Below are positions 5,949-7,387 of a DNA stretch of 7,387 bases, one piece after another. Each line of letters opens with the position of its first letter. Within the stretch, counting starts at the first letter, position 1. The notes below the pieces were generated by a model. That model saw nothing but the letters and a program-made list of their open reading frames with translations. It made no database searches and was not told the DNA's origin. The stretch is from an uncultured Ruminococcus sp. (GTDB taxonomy: Bacteria > Bacillota > Clostridia > Oscillospirales > Acutalibacteraceae), in NCBI GenBank assembly GCA_937892835.1, contig CALBHM010000120.1:1-7387 (forward strand). Direction: 5' to 3'. Position numbers and translations under genes: made by a program.

Positions 5949-6707
5949 TTGACAGATGCAAAAACACTTGCATACATCAACATGTATGCCGTGCTCGGCA
6001 CACTCGAAAACCTGTGCGAGCTTGACCCGAAGGCAAGCGCCCTTGTAGCTGATATTAAGCCGATTTCCATCGGTTTTGAAGTTAAGGACGGCCCGTCTGC
6101 AACACTTACATTCAAAAACGGCAGATGCCGTATGGAGCAGGGCTGCACAGACTGCGATGTTAAGCTTCCGTTCTCATCATGCGAGAAGTTTAACGGTCTT
6201 ATCGACGGAACTGTTACACCTATTCCCTCAAAAGGTTTCCTTCACATAAAGTTCCTTTTGAACACATTCACTAAGCTCACCGACATGCTTTCAAACTACA
6301 TGCGTGCAAGCGAGGAAGACCTCAAGGATGAGGAGTTCTTCAGAATGAGCACAACCCTTATGTTCTACACTATCACCGTTGCTATTTCTCAGATCGGTAA
6401 CCACGACGAGATCGGTAAGTTCTCCGCTGAGCATATCGTTGACGGCGACATCATGATGTCCATCAAGGGCGGCCCGAAGGCTACTATCCACGCTAAGAAT
6501 GGCCACCTTGTTACAATCAAGAAGGCTCCCGAAGATCCCCGTGCCGTTATGGAGTTCGGCTCAATGCAGCTTGCAAACGACCTCTTCAACGGTAAGGTAA
6601 GCGCTATGGCTAAGATCGGCGAGGGTACCATCACAATGAACGGCATGATTAACATGCTCGATAATATGAACCGAATTCTTGACAGAGTCGGTCTCTATCT
6701 TGCATAA
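5949..6707 (+). CDS. Two-repeat SCP2-like domain protein
   Basis: The 252-residue product has no signal peptide and is presumably cytoplasmic. Two halves repeat each other. Residues 43-118 (FEVKDGPSATLTFKNGRC, then DVKLPFSSCEKFNGLIDG, a G-x-L-H-I strand and a helix FLLNTFTKLTDML) correspond to 170-251 (MSIKGGPKATIHAKNGHL, AVMEFGSMQLANDLFNGK, EGTITM, MINMLDNMNRILDRVG). Each half fits the SCP2 (sterol carrier protein 2) pattern: strand-rich sheet, the F-x-S-x-E/Q helix, then a Gly-rich strand. The family fold binds lipids or acyl chains in a cavity; the ligand here is unknown and sterol is unlikely in a bacterium of this type. The start is TTG 5949 with AAGGAGG at 5934-5940 (8-nt spacing). An earlier in-frame TTG at 5892 overlaps the promoter. 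A class III aminotransferase gene follows after 14 nt, and codon use (GGT, AAG, GTT, ATC) suggests high expression. Distant homology, moderate certainty. Confidence 0.7.
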   Translation: MTDAKTLAYINMYAVLGTLENLCELDPKASALVADIKPISIGFEVKDGPSATLTFKNGRCRMEQGCTDCDVKLPFSSCEKFNGLIDGTVTPIPSKGFLHIKFLLNTFTKLTDMLSNYMRASEEDLKDEEFFRMSTTLMFYTITVAISQIGNHDEIGKFSAEHIVDGDIMMSIKGGPKATIHAKNGHLVTIKKAPEDPRAVMEFGSMQLANDLFNGKVSAMAKIGEGTITMNGMINMLDNMNRILDRVGLYLA

Positions 6708-6721
6708 GGGGGATACGAAAA

Positions 6722-7387
6722 ATGGCTAATTTCAAAATTAATCAGTACGACAAGAGCCGTGAGTGGTTCGATCGTGCTATCAAAGTAATCCCTTCAGGTG
6801 TTTACGGTCATCTCGGCCCGGCTGAAGGTAACTTCATTCCCGTAAGCGCATGGCCCTTCTTCTCCGAGAAGGCTAAGGGTACATACTTCTGGGATGTTGA
6901 CGGCAATAAGTTCATCGACTATATGTGTGCATACGGTCCGAACATTCTCGGTTACGGCGATCCCGACGTTGACAAGGCTGCTCTTGAGCAGGCTAAGATC
7001 GGCAACTGCGTAACTTCTCCGTCCTACAAGATGGTTGAGCTTGCAGAGCTTATGGTTGATACCGTTAACACAGCTGACTGGGCTTTCTTCGCAAAGAACG
7101 GTAACGACGTTACAACACTTGCTATCATGGCTGCCCGTAACGCAACTCACAGAAAGAAGATCATCTTCGTCAACGGCTTCTATCACGGTGTTTCCGCAGT
7201 CGTTCAGAAGATCGACTATCCGGGCATTCTCCCCGAGGACGTTGCCAACAACCTCTATGTTGACTGGAACGACTTTGACGCTCTTGAGAAGCTCGTTAAT
7301 GAGCATGACGGCGAAATCGCTGCATTCATCTCAACTCCTTACCTTCACGGTAACTATTTTGACAACCAGCTTCCGGCAGACGGCTAC
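6722..7387 (+). CDS. Class III PLP-dependent aminotransferase, glutamate-1-semialdehyde aminomutase-like (3' partial)
   Basis: ATG 6722 follows AAGGGGG at 6706-6712, and the frame is open to the window end, giving 222 residues. Seen: an N-terminal PSGVYGHLGP (24-33) at the place of the PGG-type motif in aminomutase-like members, GTYFWDVDGNKFIDYMCAYG (53-72), the classic class III entry segment, ILGYGDPDV (75-83), FFAKNGNDVTTLAIMAAR (122-139), the PLP-phosphate loop region, and FVNGFYHG (149-156), the aromatic-His pair stacking near PLP. The Schiff-base lysine would lie beyond the window. The family moves amino groups between amino acids, amines and keto acids, or isomerises glutamate-1-semialdehyde. 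The loop has NGND where most relatives have SG(T/S)EA or similar, so tetrapyrrole-type HemL activity should not be assumed. It is in an operon with the SCP2-like gene, 14 nt upstream. No haem genes are seen nearby. Confidence 0.88.
   Translation, partial: MANFKINQYDKSREWFDRAIKVIPSGVYGHLGPAEGNFIPVSAWPFFSEKAKGTYFWDVDGNKFIDYMCAYGPNILGYGDPDVDKAALEQAKIGNCVTSPSYKMVELAELMVDTVNTADWAFFAKNGNDVTTLAIMAARNATHRKKIIFVNGFYHGVSAVVQKIDYPGILPEDVANNLYVDWNDFDALEKLVNEHDGEIAAFISTPYLHGNYFDNQLPADGY

Overview
The window most likely comes from an anaerobic Gram-positive member of the Clostridia, perhaps a gut Oscillospiraceae/Ruminococcus-type organism. This is inferred from strong AGGAGG ribosome sites, sigma-A type promoters (TTGACT-17-TACAAT, TTGAAA-17-TATAAT), frequent TTG starts, SLH and BspA-like surface proteins, and a divergent ackA/tmcAL pair. 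The species cannot be named from the sequence alone. No mobile element, CRISPR array, rRNA or tRNA was seen.

Layout. (1) 1-1156, plus strand: the 3' part of a secreted SGNH/GDSL hydrolase with C-terminal S-layer homology repeats, closed by a GNRA-loop terminator. (2) 1207-2556, plus strand: a small surface-protein locus. It holds a 43-residue membrane peptide (1326-1457) and a 332-residue BspA-like protein with a signal peptide and a C-terminal membrane anchor. Each gene is preceded by the same cis-element: TTAAG motifs repeated on an 11-bp period, ending 4 bp before a -35-like TTGAMC. This looks like a response-regulator-type operator and is the most unusual non-coding structure here. (3) 2562-4307, minus strand: an ackA-UPF0178 operon (acetate kinase, then a YaiI/YqxD protein 1 nt downstream), with its own promoter and terminator, converging on the surface locus. 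(4) 4316-5725, plus strand: tmcAL, the acetate-using tRNA(Met) cytidine acetate ligase, divergent from ackA and carrying an unusual acidic C-terminal tail. (5) 5873-7387, plus strand: a strong extended -10 promoter drives a protein with two SCP2-like repeats, followed 14 nt later by a class III PLP aminotransferase cut off by the window end.

How the genes fit together. AckA interconverts acetate and acetyl-phosphate, and TmcAL spends acetate and ATP on modifying the elongator tRNA(Met) anticodon, so the divergent pair shares a metabolite and a 131-bp promoter region. The SCP2-like protein and the aminotransferase form a probable operon whose substrate cannot be told from the sequence. The 43-residue peptide and the BspA-like protein appear to share a regulator, and their membrane-anchor segments resemble each other. 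Several natural starts are TTG (ackA, the SCP2-like gene), chosen here from ribosome-site spacing and the family's usual N-terminus.
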